Source of the DNA: an uncultured Methanomethylovorans sp.
GTDB taxonomy: Archaea > Halobacteriota > Methanosarcinia > Methanosarcinales > Methanosarcinaceae
Direction of reading: 5' to 3'
Assembly (NCBI RefSeq): GCF_963678545.1
Contig: NZ_OY782870.1
Span: 2,480,001-2,544,000 of the forward strand
DNA length: 64,000 nucleotides
The stretch's first letter is position 1. Each line of letters starts with the position of its first letter. Under the pieces are notes generated by a model. The model did not search any database. It was not told the DNA's origin and saw only the letters and a list, made by a program, of their open reading frames with translations. Positions 1 to 7,642 of the stretch are shown here, piece after piece. A program made the translations under genes and the position numbers.

Positions 1-94
1 AAAATGAAAAGTAACCTTGTTTTGAGATGTACATTTGAAGGGGGAATATGGATTAGTACTAAAATAGAGAAAATAAGTTATATTAATCCTAGAA

Positions 95-829
95 ATGAGT
101 TCTATTTTCAAAGGGCCCTAAAATGAGATTATCCAATATCTGCAAGAAAAGTATGATGACACTGAACCAAAAGCAGTACTCATAGGTGGCTGGGCAGTAG
201 ATTCCTATTATTCCTGGTTCGGATCCATAGACATCGATCTGGTCACAAATAGCCGGACACGAAAAGGAATAATGCATCATTTGAGAGAAAAACGAGGCTT
301 TTAACCATACAGGCTTCCAGACCTATCCACAAGCGTGCAAAAATTGACAGAAGCCGGTCCCATAATTATTGATTTTGCCACATTGCAGAAGCCCTATTCT
401 TTTGAAGGAATTGAAGATATATCCATGGATCTGCACATTCTTGAAGAAAACACGGAAATGAGAAAGATCCGTGGCGGCATAGAAATGGCTGTCCCCAACA
501 GAGTAACACTACTGGTACTGAAATTGAAAGCAATATGGGATCGTCAGTACCGAATTAATAATGGCTTAAGTGACGATCTGCTATGGGAAACAGGAAAGGT
601 CGTAAAGGACCGGGTTGATGTTCTTGCATTGCTGGATCCGGAACAGGGAGGAAGAAATTTAGACATATACGTGCTTGGCAAGCTGTTGAGAAATTATCCT
701 TTCCTTGAAAAATCCTTAATTTCAGTATACGAAACAAATGAAGGCATAGAGAAATACGGCAGAATATCACAGAGTTTTGCCAAGGAGATCATTGAGCAAC
801 TATTGTCTTTGACCCGTCAAGATTATTGA
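95..829 (+). pseudogene. decayed nucleotidyltransferase-like gene
   Basis: Read in one frame, the segment encodes a nucleotidyltransferase-like start (motifs IGGWAVD and SIDIDLV at about 185-245) and a long C-terminal part beginning at a GTG at 335 (TEAGPIIIDFATLQKP and onward). Stops at 119-121 and 302-304 interrupt it. Just after 302 the +1 frame gives a better continuation (NHTGFQTYPQA) before the reading frame returns near 335, so a pair of compensating indels is likely. The GG-x-DxD layout fits the minor nucleotidyltransferase superfamily; no substrate can be assigned. The 164-residue piece at 335-829 lacks the catalytic motif and is probably inert. Confidence 0.6.
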
Positions 830-847
830 GGAAGACATAAGTTCCTT

Positions 848-1138
848 TCATAGTATCTTTACTTCCTCTTTCATGATATGTTCCTTGATAAGAGGGTTTA
901 TGGAATCATAGGTTATGACATCCACCTTCCTCCGGGATTCCCTTTCAAGTTCCAGTTCTAGTCTGGCAAGGTCAAAAAGGCTTTTTCGGCTTTTGAACTT
1001 AACAAGAATATCGATGTCACTATCCTCTTTAGCCTTGTTCCTCGCAAATGAACCAAAAATACCGGCTTTATCTACATCATTTTCTATCAGTGTTGGAACT
1101 ATGATCTGCTTGTACGTTTCGATCTGGTTCGCCGCCAT
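848..1138 (-). CDS. MNT-type nucleotidyltransferase, MntA-like antitoxin
   Basis: This 96-residue protein is a minimal nucleotidyltransferase with the signature GSFARN near residue 29 and SDIDILV near residue 40, the metal-binding Asp pair of the Pol-beta fold. Proteins of this size usually act as MntA antitoxins that modify a HEPN (HepT) toxin with AMP. No HEPN gene lies on either side: downstream is the decayed nucleotidyltransferase and upstream is a truncated VapC. It is therefore an orphan here. Its partner may be one of the HEPN genes at 3.4 or 4.6 kb, or it may have been lost. Confidence 0.8.
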   Translation of the reverse strand: MAANQIETYKQIIVPTLIENDVDKAGIFGSFARNKAKEDSDIDILVKFKSRKSLFDLARLELELERESRRKVDVITYDSINPLIKEHIMKEEVKIL

Positions 1139-1197
1139 ATTATCACTATTCGTTTTAGTTATATGGATGATGCTTCTTAAAGTTTAGGGCAGTGTTG

Positions 1198-1266
1198 CTA
1201 AAAGGTATTCCCTTCCGTTGCTATTAATACAGATAGTATAATATTTGCATCAATGACAAACTCCAT
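1198..1266 (-). pseudogene. truncated VapC (PIN domain) remnant
   Basis: Directly after the VapB stop codon a new ATG opens a 22-codon frame that reads MEFVIDANIILSVLIATEG and then ends in TAG. This is the first beta strand and helix of a PIN domain, including the first catalytic Asp (VIDAN). The rest of the toxin, normally about 130 residues, is missing, and the unrelated MNT gene begins 60 bases further on. The toxin is therefore inactivated by truncation. Reading TAG as pyrrolysine adds only a few residues and does not rescue it. Confidence 0.7.
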
Positions 1267-1497
1267 TTATACACCCAGATCTTTGTATCGCTGATTTAAA
1301 GACTCATTAATTTGCTTTCCGAGTTCAAGTGCATCTTCTTGTGACAACTGTGACCTGGAAGTTATGGCACGAAGTATCCTAAACTGATTGATCTTTATTC
1401 TGATAGCATCTCTTGCAACCTCTGACCAGTTTATTTCCTTTGAGAGACCCATCTCTTTCATCAGATCATCAGGAATAGATAGAGTTATTGTCGCCAT
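1267..1497 (-). CDS. VapB-like antitoxin
   Basis: The 76-residue product begins MATITLSIPDDLMKEMGL and continues with an INWSEVARDAIRIKI segment, the ribbon-helix-helix arrangement typical of VapB/CopG antitoxins in methanogens. A longer frame opens at 1539, but the ATG at 1497 gives the conserved N-terminus. The stop codon is immediately followed by the ATG of a truncated VapC, so the pair once formed a normal antitoxin-toxin operon. With the toxin gone it is an orphan antitoxin that may still autoregulate or neutralise VapC copies elsewhere. Confidence 0.75.
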   Translation of the reverse strand: MATITLSIPDDLMKEMGLSKEINWSEVARDAIRIKINQFRILRAITSRSQLSQEDALELGKQINESLNQRYKDLGV

Positions 1498-1539
1498 ATT
1501 CTCACAGATGTTAGTTCTAATATTACTAAATGTGGTCAA

Positions 1540-1858
1540 TTATTAAAGGTGATTGCCTGGTTACTGCAATATACTATATTGAATCTGCACAGTTTGTGTG
1601 GTGCACTCCCCCCATACTCTCTGTGTTCTCTGTGGTTAGATCATATGAGATACTTTACTGAATACATCCGCAGCACAAAGAATCAAAAGATCAAGGAAAC
1701 AAAGAGTATTTTCATCTTTGCATCTTGAAGTTATCTACTACCTTACGTTAATTATAGACCATGAATATATCTATGGCAGGTATCTGGAACTTGAATTTAC
1801 ACAGAGCACGACCTATTGCAGAATACGAACATACGCCTTATTTTTGTTTTTTATTCAT
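1540..1858. other. gap without a recognisable gene
   Basis: I see no convincing coding sequence in these 319 bases. The stretch contains a CTCTGTG-rich tract around 1620-1635 and an A-rich tract around 1675-1710. It separates the VapB/VapC remnant from the RelE pair and may contain the VapB promoter on the minus strand. Confidence 0.4.
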
Positions 1859-2149
1859 TCAACACTTATTGAATCTGTGTCTTAATTTTGTATAGATTGA
1901 AGCTCTGGAATCTACAGCCAAAAAAGCGATTGTATCTGAATCTATGAGCTCAAAAACAATTCTGTATTTACCCACGCGATACCTGTAAAATTCAAAGCAT
2001 TGCAATTGTTTAGTATCATCGCTAAAAGGATTCAATAAGAGTTTCTGCTCAATAGAATGAACAATTAGTTCGAGATCTTTAGGATTTTTCTTGTGAATAG
2101 AGTTTAAATCCTTTTTAAAAGCGTTGGTAAAAATCCCCTTATAGCTCAT
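1859..2149 (-). CDS. RelE/ParE-family toxin
   Basis: The 96-residue basic protein begins MSYKGIFTNAFKKDLNSI and ends with the pattern YRYRVGKYRIVFEL...DTIAFLAVDSRASIY, the core strands and basic patch of RelE/ParE toxins, which cleave ribosome-bound mRNA (RelE) or poison gyrase (ParE). The R-x-GKYRIVFE segment is the best indicator. Its ATG overlaps the stop of the upstream antitoxin by four bases (ATGA), so the two are translationally coupled. It appears intact. Confidence 0.85.
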   Translation of the reverse strand: MSYKGIFTNAFKKDLNSIHKKNPKDLELIVHSIEQKLLLNPFSDDTKQLQCFEFYRYRVGKYRIVFELIDSDTIAFLAVDSRASIYTKLRHRFNKC

Positions 2150-2480
2150 TCTAATCCAAATTCAGCTTTTAACTCTTCAAGAGTGCAGACATTGCCCTCT
2201 TTAATGTCCTTTTTAGCTTCAGCTATGCGTTTAATAGTTTTTGAACTGAGGGGAACCGAATCAACAGCAACAATAGCCCCTATATTTTTCTTGACATGAT
2301 GTGAATGAGTTTTTAAAGCCATCAATTAAAAATGCCCTTTTTTACATAAATAGTTAGTGTTCCTAAGAGCACCATTGTCGTATAAATACGAAATAAGTTT
2401 CAAGAAAAAGTATCATCTTTCATAATAGAGCCTTTTTACATCTTTTTTGATCATTGGGGCAATATATGGGCTCAATGATC
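2143..2480. repeat. segmental duplication, copy 1 (intact)
   Basis: The antitoxin gene, its upstream region and the 3' end of the neighbouring MNT gene match 3811-4160 in the same orientation. Shared stretches include the antitoxin body, the upstream run around a TTTTTTACATAAATAGTTAG segment, and the MNT C-terminal codons around 2440-2470. This copy keeps open reading frames; the second is degenerate. Confidence 0.8.
2146..2322 (-). CDS. small antitoxin of the RelE-like toxin
   Basis: This 58-residue frame starts MALKTHSHHVKKNIGAIVAV and ends TLEELKAEFGLE, overlapping the toxin start by ATGA. Small antitoxins immediately upstream of RelE are the rule, and the segment IAEAKKDIKEGNVCTLEELKA resembles the toxin-wrapping C-terminal helix of RelB/Phd-like antitoxins. 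A degenerate second copy with a 1-base deletion lies at 3814-3989, which shows this locus was duplicated. Confidence 0.75.
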   Translation of the reverse strand: MALKTHSHHVKKNIGAIVAVDSVPLSSKTIKRIAEAKKDIKEGNVCTLEELKAEFGLE

Positions 2481-2763
2481 TTTCAGTGATAAGATCAACC
2501 TTTTTTCCAAGCAAGCTTTCAAAAGCTTTCTCGGCCCTTACATGATCAATGAGACTTTTCCCCTTTGAAAATGTAACTAACAGATCAATGTCACTATTCT
2601 GTGTTTGCTGACCTCTCGCATAAGAACCGAACAGTTCAAGAGAAGAGATATCATTCTGCCTGCAAAGGTTCAGCAGTTCCTCTGCCTTATCTCTGGAAAG
2701 GCCCAGAGCCTGAACAAGGTCGAATGCATCTTTTATCTTAATAGTATCCTTATATGGTGACAT
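2413..2763 (-). CDS. MNT-type nucleotidyltransferase
   Basis: A 116-residue protein with an N-terminal helical extension (residues 1-38) followed by the catalytic signature LFGSYARGQQTQNSDIDLLV at about residues 44-63 and a KKVDLITERSL strand. This is the MNT antitoxin family that adenylylates HEPN toxins. No HEPN gene is adjacent, and the RelE antitoxin lies 90 bases downstream. The C-terminus (PMIKKDVKRLYYER) is the part repeated as debris at about 4085-4160. Confidence 0.8.
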   Translation of the reverse strand: MSPYKDTIKIKDAFDLVQALGLSRDKAEELLNLCRQNDISSLELFGSYARGQQTQNSDIDLLVTFSKGKSLIDHVRAEKAFESLLGKKVDLITERSLSPYIAPMIKKDVKRLYYER

Positions 2764-2890
2764 AAAACATCTTCAACTTATCTTCTTTTCGTCAAACTAA
2801 ATCACTTTTCCATTGTTCTGGCATCGACCAATGCCAGCCTGCTCATAAAGCGACTTCGACCTGCTGCAGGCCGACAAATTCAGGAATTGT

Positions 2891-3060
2891 TTATTTGTCT
2901 TCAGGATTCATTTCTTCCAGGTATAGTTCTATCACTTCTTTTAGCCTGATCTGCAATTCATCCAATGTATCACCTACAGAAATCGTTGGTGGTGTAAACA
3001 AGATAATCTTTTTATGCTGTTGAGGATCATATACTATCAATAAAGCGGAACCAGAATCAC
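2891..3060 (-). pseudogene. possible HicB-like antitoxin remnant
   Basis: On the minus strand a frame ending at 2891 reads GSALLIVYDPQQHKK, then PPTISVGDTLDELQIRLKEVIELYLEEM. The GDT-x-E-x(n)-EAIELYLEE pattern is what the C-terminal half of HicB/UPF0150 antitoxins looks like. I find no good start codon or N-terminal half, and the frame runs back into the divergent MNT gene at 3077. It is probably a fragment. It fills most of the 2764-3076 gap. Confidence 0.4.
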
Positions 3061-3076
3061 AAGAAAGGAAGCATAT

Positions 3077-3367
3077 ATGGAGATCGAAGATATTAAATCT
3101 ATTATCAAAAGCAATAGCCAGAATATAAGCACTAGGTTCAAAGCAGAAGTTATAGGTATTTTCGGTTCCTATGCACGCGGTGAGGAGAAAAAAGACAGTG
3201 ATATTGATATTCTAGTGAAGTTCGAAAAAGGAGCCACACTTTTTGATCTTGTGGAGCTTTCAGAATATCTTGAAAATATACTTGGCATTCCTGTAGATGT
3301 AGTATCCCAACGTGCACTACATCCTATGATAAAAGATGAGGTTTTGAAGGAAATGGTGGCTTTATGA
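3077..3367 (+). CDS. MNT nucleotidyltransferase antitoxin (MntA-like)
   Basis: This 96-residue protein carries GIFGSYARGEEKKDSDIDIL at residues 27-46, the full MNT active-site motif, followed by GIPVDVVSQRAL. It overlaps the downstream HEPN gene by four bases (ATGA), the classical MntA-HepT arrangement in which the nucleotidyltransferase adds AMP to the conserved Tyr of the HEPN RNase and silences it. This is the only pair in the window with both members intact and overlapping. Confidence 0.88.
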   Translation: MEIEDIKSIIKSNSQNISTRFKAEVIGIFGSYARGEEKKDSDIDILVKFEKGATLFDLVELSEYLENILGIPVDVVSQRALHPMIKDEVLKEMVAL

Positions 3368-3711
3368 GGTCTCCACGCCTCTATCTATCCGAAATGCTTG
3401 CAGCTATTAAGGCCATTGAAAATTTTACGCTTGGAATGGACAAAGAAACTTTTCTAGACGACGAAAAAACAAAAAGTGCTGTTGTTCGCCAATTTGAGAT
3501 TCTCGGAGAAGCCGCAAAATCCGTCCCTAATGAAATTAAGTCTCTAGCACCAGAACTGCATTGGAGAGGTATTGCAGGGATGCGTGATCGCCTTGTTCAT
3601 GCCTATTTCCGAGTAGATTACGATCTAGTATGGAATACAATTCAAAATGAACTTCCTTTGCTTGAGAAACAACTTACCGTGTTGATAGAAAAATTGAAAA
3701 AAGATCATTGA
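3364..3711 (+). CDS. HEPN-domain RNase toxin (HepT-like, DUF86)
   Basis: A 115-residue helical protein with the HEPN catalytic motif R-x4-H-x-Y visible as R74-DRLV-H79-A-Y81, preceded by the ILGEAAKSVP helix typical of DUF86/HepT. HepT proteins are RNases or tRNases whose motif Tyr is the target of the paired MNT enzyme. The start overlaps the MNT stop and the length is normal, so the toxin looks functional. Confidence 0.88.
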   Translation: MRSPRLYLSEMLAAIKAIENFTLGMDKETFLDDEKTKSAVVRQFEILGEAAKSVPNEIKSLAPELHWRGIAGMRDRLVHAYFRVDYDLVWNTIQNELPLLEKQLTVLIEKLKKDH

Positions 3712-3810
3712 GCCTTGAATTGCAGATATACTATCACTATCAAAGACAACAGTTCTCATTTTCCTTAAACATGAACCTTATTTATCCAAGAAAGTCTTCT
3801 CAGCACTTAC

Positions 3811-4160
3811 AGCTCATTCTAATCCAAATTCAGCTTTTAACTCTTCAAGAGTGAAGACATTGCCTTCTTAAATATTTTTTTAGCTTCAGCTATGCGTTTA
3901 ATAGTTTTTGAACTGAGGGGAACCGAATCAACCGCAACAATAGTCCCTATATTTTTCTTGACATGATGTGAATGAGTATTTAAAGCCATCAATTGAAAAT
4001 GCCCCTTTTTTACATAAATAGTTAGTGTTCCTCAGAGCGATATTGTCGTATAAATCCGAAATATGCCTCCGGAAAAAAGCACCATTCTTCAGGATAGATC
4101 CTCTTTACATCTTTTTTGATCATTGGGCAATATAGGGGCTCAATGATTTTTGAGTTGCTA
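3811..4160. repeat. segmental duplication, copy 2 (degenerate)
   Basis: The segment repeats 2143-2480 with scattered substitutions and small indels. It covers the antitoxin, its upstream region and the C-terminal codons of an MNT gene, and is inserted between the HEPN gene ending at 3711 and the MNT gene at 4233. The adjoining RelE gene was not carried along: after the shared ATGAGC the sequence hits a stop within five codons. The gap 3712-4232 holds no other recognisable gene. Confidence 0.8.
3814..3989 (-). pseudogene. frameshifted copy of the RelE antitoxin gene
   Basis: Aligned to the intact antitoxin at 2146-2322 (177 bases), this copy is 176 bases long. The net 1-base loss lies near 3868-3880, where the reading frame breaks. 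The start (ATG at 3989) and the final codons are otherwise recognisable. With no toxin downstream it is a dead duplicate. Confidence 0.75.
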
Positions 4161-4232
4161 TGAGGTATTCTAGAAATCCGAACAACTTGTTCATACAAAA
4201 ATAAATATAACTCATAAAAGACCTTTCTTGAT

Positions 4233-4541
4233 GTGAAAATGCCACATAATGCAAATGTTGAAACTTACAGACGCAAGCTCCACGAAATGCTGCCGGAGCT
4301 GAAAAAGGATTATAATGTCAGTTACATCGGACTGTTCGGATCCTATGTACGTGGGGAGAATACTCCTGAAAGTGATCTTGACATACTTGTGGAGTTCAGC
4401 AGGACACCCACCATCTTCGGGTTCGTCCATCTCGAGAACTACCTGTCCGATTCCCTGGGAGTCAAAGTGGACCTGGTTATGAAAAGTGCACTTAGACCAA
4501 ATATTGGGAAATACATATTAAAAGAAGTCGAAGCTGTCTGA
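4233..4541 (+). CDS. MNT nucleotidyltransferase antitoxin
   Basis: A 102-residue MNT protein with GLFGSYVRGENTPESDLDIL near residues 33-52 and a GVKVDLVMKSAL strand, so both catalytic Asp positions are present. The following HEPN gene lies in the same reading frame after the TGA at 4539-4541, without the usual ATGA overlap. The pair should act as MntA-HepT. The sequence differs clearly from the pair at 3.1-3.7 kb, so it is a separate acquisition and not a recent duplicate. Confidence 0.85.
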   Translation: MKMPHNANVETYRRKLHEMLPELKKDYNVSYIGLFGSYVRGENTPESDLDILVEFSRTPTIFGFVHLENYLSDSLGVKVDLVMKSALRPNIGKYILKEVEAV

Positions 4542-4592
4542 GGGATTAGAATTCGCGATATAAAGGACTATGTACAAGACATCTTTGATGCC

Positions 4593-4892
4593 ATGGAGGC
4601 AGCAGAGGACTTTGTCAGCGACTGTACATTTGAGGATTTTATCGGGGACACCAAGACACAATACGCAGTAATCCGGGCTCTTGAAATAATCGGCGAGGCA
4701 GCAAAGAATGTTCCTGAAGATATAAGACAAAAGTATCCCTCGATTCCATGGAAAGATTTGGCAGGCATACGAGATAAATTAATTCACGCCTATTTTGGCG
4801 TAAATCTTGAAGTGGTTTGGCTTAGTGTAAAAGAAGGTATTCCAGAATCAAAGCCTGTGATAGGGAGTTTACTGGCTGAGTTAGACCTATAG
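4593..4892 (+). CDS. HEPN-domain toxin with uncertain start
   Basis: From the first ATG (4593) the product has 99 residues and contains the HEPN motif R60-DKLI-H65-A-Y67 and the IIGEAAKNVPEDI helix. Homology-like sequence continues upstream in frame to just after the MNT stop (IRIRDIKDYVQDIFDA, from about 4545), where only ATT or ATA codons could start translation. Either a non-AUG start is used or the first helix has been cut off. The catalytic part is intact. Confidence 0.8.
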   Translation: MEAAEDFVSDCTFEDFIGDTKTQYAVIRALEIIGEAAKNVPEDIRQKYPSIPWKDLAGIRDKLIHAYFGVNLEVVWLSVKEGIPESKPVIGSLLAELDL

Positions 4893-5179
4893 GACATGTA
4901 TCTCTCTTGGATCAATTATTTGAAAGAATATATTAAAAAGTACAGTTCTCCATACTGTATAGTTGTCACAGAGGAGACACTGAAACTAGTCGATAATATC
5001 CTTTTCATACCACTGGCACTATTCCTTTTGATATGCTGACGCAAGAAGCCGGAAAAAGTAGTTTCACCGAAAACAACACACCGTCGAAGGCGGCGTTGTT
5101 CACCTCTGTCCCTATGTGTCCTTTCGTTGATCTAGCAATCTGGTCACTTATTGCAAAAGTAAGTAGGAGAAAACTTTTT

Positions 5180-5455
5180 TTAGCTGCAACTTTCAGTTTC
5201 TGTTTCACTAAGGCTCAATTCTCCGGCAGCAAGAGGGTGCACTAGCAAGGTAGAATCATGGAATTTCCGCACGATCTTATCGATCTTTCTGGAAGTTTCA
5301 GGCGTGTGATAAGCTTCTCTGCACTCCTGACAGATGAAAGCATCTACATCCTTTATGGAAAGCACTTTTGACTCTCCCTTTACAATGAACTCATGCTTCC
5401 CCTTTACAAGCTTACCCTTACAGAAACTGCATCTATCCGGGATCATTATGATCAT
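5180..5455 (-). CDS. YgiT/MqsA-type zinc-finger protein
   Basis: A 91-residue protein starting MIIMIPDRCSFCKGKLVKG with a second pair CQEC near residue 40, a four-Cys zinc ribbon of the YgiT/MqsA N-terminal type. It lacks the C-terminal helix-turn-helix of full MqsA. Such short proteins usually follow a DUF4258 or RelE-like toxin gene, but no toxin is seen in the 65 bases upstream, so it is an orphan. The 287 bases on its downstream side (4893-5179) show no recognisable gene. Confidence 0.7.
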   Translation of the reverse strand: MIIMIPDRCSFCKGKLVKGKHEFIVKGESKVLSIKDVDAFICQECREAYHTPETSRKIDKIVRKFHDSTLLVHPLAAGELSLSETETESCS

Positions 5456-5520
5456 ATCCTTATTCTGTCTTCATTCCATTATCTTTTGTTGCTTTTTATT
5501 ATGAAGGCCTTAAACAATGT

Positions 5521-5799
5521 TCAATTTTGATATGCATCGTCATGGTGAGAAAAATGTACCAGTAAAACAATTCTTTCTTCCACATTTACGGCGAAGATCA
5601 ATACAAACCTCGTCATAACGTGTGCTCTATAATAACCAGCAAGATCATTGCGCAGTGGTTTATAATAAGTAGGATTTTCTAGTATCTCAGTAACCTTCTT
5701 TTCGAGAATACTTTGTAGTTGGGGATTTTTCTTTGTTATCCGCTTGATCTCTTTTTTACAGGATGGATCAATGCAAAGCGCATAACTCACACAAATCAC
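5521..5799 (-). CDS. RelE-like toxin
   Basis: A 92-residue protein, basic in its first half (DPSCKKEIKRITKKNPQLQ), with a central PLRNDLAGYYRAHVMTRFVLIF stretch and a hydrophobic strand plus final histidines (LLVHFSHHDDAYQ). This is the RelE/YafQ fold, in which the terminal His pair and basic residues take part in mRNA cleavage. Its ATG overlaps the stop of the upstream gene by four bases (ATGA), so it is coupled to its antitoxin. Confidence 0.8.
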   Translation of the reverse strand: MICVSYALCIDPSCKKEIKRITKKNPQLQSILEKKVTEILENPTYYKPLRNDLAGYYRAHVMTRFVLIFAVNVEERIVLLVHFSHHDDAYQN

Positions 5800-6083
5800 C
5801 GGAATATGTCAGATACATCTTTAACTGCTACAGCTGACCTCTTATCGCTCTTTTTAAGCTTAGCAATGACCTCTTGCTTTATAAGCAGCTCGTCAACAGG
5901 ATGCCAATCGATAGTTTCACAAAAAGCCGCATCATCCTCTGAAATACTTTTTTCCCTGATGTAAGTTTCAAGTATTTTCCGTTTTCTTATTCCATCCTGT
6001 ACAACTTTAGACCACCTGATCCATGACAAATTCTGGACCTTATCGTAGAGTTCGTCATCAATGGGAATTGTCAGGGTGGACAT
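5796..6083 (-). CDS. antitoxin with RHH-like N-terminus
   Basis: A 95-residue protein starting MSTLTIPIDDELYDKVQNLS, a ribbon-helix-helix DNA-binding start, with a longer C-terminal region ending VAVKDVSDIFR. It overlaps the RelE-like toxin by ATGA and is itself overlapped by one base by a second small RHH gene upstream. Pairing with the toxin follows from position; binding of its own promoter would be expected for this family. Confidence 0.75.
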   Translation of the reverse strand: MSTLTIPIDDELYDKVQNLSWIRWSKVVQDGIRKRKILETYIREKSISEDDAAFCETIDWHPVDELLIKQEVIAKLKKSDKRSAVAVKDVSDIFR

Positions 6084-6238
6084 TAATTTTCACGGCTCCT
6101 TTCAAACCGCTCAAACTCTTCCAGCATACGTACTTTCTTTTCAATGCTTTCCTTTGCGACCTGAGCCCAGTTAATATCAGGAAAAGCATCAATTTCTTTT
6201 TTAAGCTCATCAGGGAGAGAGATAGTAAATCTTTTCAT
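6083..6238 (-). CDS. second small ribbon-helix-helix antitoxin
   Basis: A 51-residue frame reads MKRFTISLPDELKKEIDAF, then DINWAQVAKESIEKKVRML, a textbook RHH protein of CopG/VapB type. Its TAA stop overlaps the next ATG by one base. Two RHH genes before a single toxin is unusual. It could be the antitoxin of a lost VapC or a co-regulator. No promoter elements stand out, and the 295 bases upstream to 6534 hold no recognisable gene. Confidence 0.7.
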   Translation of the reverse strand: MKRFTISLPDELKKEIDAFPDINWAQVAKESIEKKVRMLEEFERFERSREN

Positions 6239-6533
6239 TACATCACCAATTGCATAAAATTATGCATTTGCATATATTTCTAGTTGGTGATTTGGCACCA
6301 GTTCTTTGTCTCGCCAATAATTTCAAGCTGAGATAACTCTCTTACTCGGTCATAGAACATTACCATATAGTAAGTTACTGTACAGTAATTATTTATGATT
6401 TGTATTTAGAATCTACTTAACACGAAAGACATTCATGACATAGATATATATAAACAAGATATAAAAAAAAGAATTCTTCCAAATAACCTTGATATTCTCT
6501 ACATCCTGTGGTTAAACATACTTATTTTACACA

Positions 6534-7409
6534 TCAGAAAAGTCCAAGACCTGTACCTAGTAACGGAATCAATCCAAATAAGAATACATTGACTAAACCG
6601 TGGGAAATTGCTATAAAAGGTAGACTTCTGGTCTTCTGGAACATGTACCCCATTAACAGACCTGCCAGACCCGTCATCAATAACTCATATGCTTGTCCGT
6701 ATCCAGAGTGCATAATACCGAAAAGAAGACTCGTAATCAATAGACCCTTTGTCATACCAAAAGCGGTCTCTAATCTTGTTTGCAGCAATGACCTGAAGAT
6801 AAGTTCTTCCACAAGGCCCACAAAGAAGAGCATAACAAAGGAGAGCTTAAAAATGCTTAATGCTGAAGTGTCCGGTATAAGACTGCCTGCATGGATAATA
6901 CTGTGCTCACCATAACCAATCATATATCCAACTACCACAGCAATTGGAATATACAGATATAGATGATCCAGCGTAAAACCCAGCTCTTTTAGGCTTATCT
7001 TCTGGTGGCGCACAATAAAATACACTGGAATTATCAAAGGGAAATAGATGAAAACATACAAATAAAGCATTGTTGGTACAAATACTGGCATAGAAATATT
7101 GACAAGCCTAAGTATTGGAAGCATTGCCAGAGCCTCCAGAGAGAAAGTCACATTAGATTCCCGCATCCACATGGTAGATATAGCAATACCCAGCGGAATC
7201 ATCACATGTAACAATATGCCTGCTTCCAGTTTACCCATATAAAGCAATAACTCTGCAACGATGATAGCAAATATCGGTATGGCTACTATTTCCCAATCTT
7301 TCATAGGATGGTTGAACACTGAGAAATTAACCGAGGATTGAATATTTGAATCTTCCATACTATCATCAACAGGATCATCTTTTTCTTTATCTTCTAACAG
7401 TTCAGGCAT
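6534..7409 (-). CDS. CPBP-family intramembrane metalloprotease
   Basis: A 291-residue protein with an acidic N-terminal tail (residues 1-25) and about eight membrane segments. The CPBP (CAAX protease and bacteriocin-processing) motifs are present: E201-E202-x3-R206 in the segment LVEELIFRSLLQ, H234 in IMHSGYG, and H270 in ISHGLVN. Members cleave membrane-embedded peptides using a metal held by these residues. No substrate is apparent from the neighbours. It is a single-gene unit. Confidence 0.85.
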   Translation of the reverse strand: MPELLEDKEKDDPVDDSMEDSNIQSSVNFSVFNHPMKDWEIVAIPIFAIIVAELLLYMGKLEAGILLHVMIPLGIAISTMWMRESNVTFSLEALAMLPILRLVNISMPVFVPTMLYLYVFIYFPLIIPVYFIVRHQKISLKELGFTLDHLYLYIPIAVVVGYMIGYGEHSIIHAGSLIPDTSALSIFKLSFVMLFFVGLVEELIFRSLLQTRLETAFGMTKGLLITSLLFGIMHSGYGQAYELLMTGLAGLLMGYMFQKTRSLPFIAISHGLVNVFLFGLIPLLGTGLGLF

Positions 7410-7642
7410 TTTTTACATTCACCGTCATGGCAAAATATGTTCAACAGATTATTTATTCCACTACAACCTATAAAAATATACAAACAAAATCTATTAGCAC
7501 AGTAATTTTCTAAAGTATATAAGTATTTTGAAATGGACCTCATTACCAACATATAACCATTTACAAAATAATGCGCTAATGCAGTCTTTTCAGTAAATAT
7601 GCAAAGGCTTACATAACTATATAAAGTTCATTTGCTTTGGAA

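Noticed and set aside
1198..1266. TAG at the end of the VapC fragment as a pyrrolysine codon
   Set aside because: Read-through adds only a few residues before another stop and does not restore a PIN domain.
1600..1720. CTCTGTG-rich tract as a mobile-element end
   Set aside because: No inverted repeats, target duplication or transposase remnant are visible around it.
5005..5245. Frames on both strands beside the YgiT-type gene
   Set aside because: Neither has a ribosome site or recognisable family pattern, and they overlap each other antisense; the interval is left unassigned.
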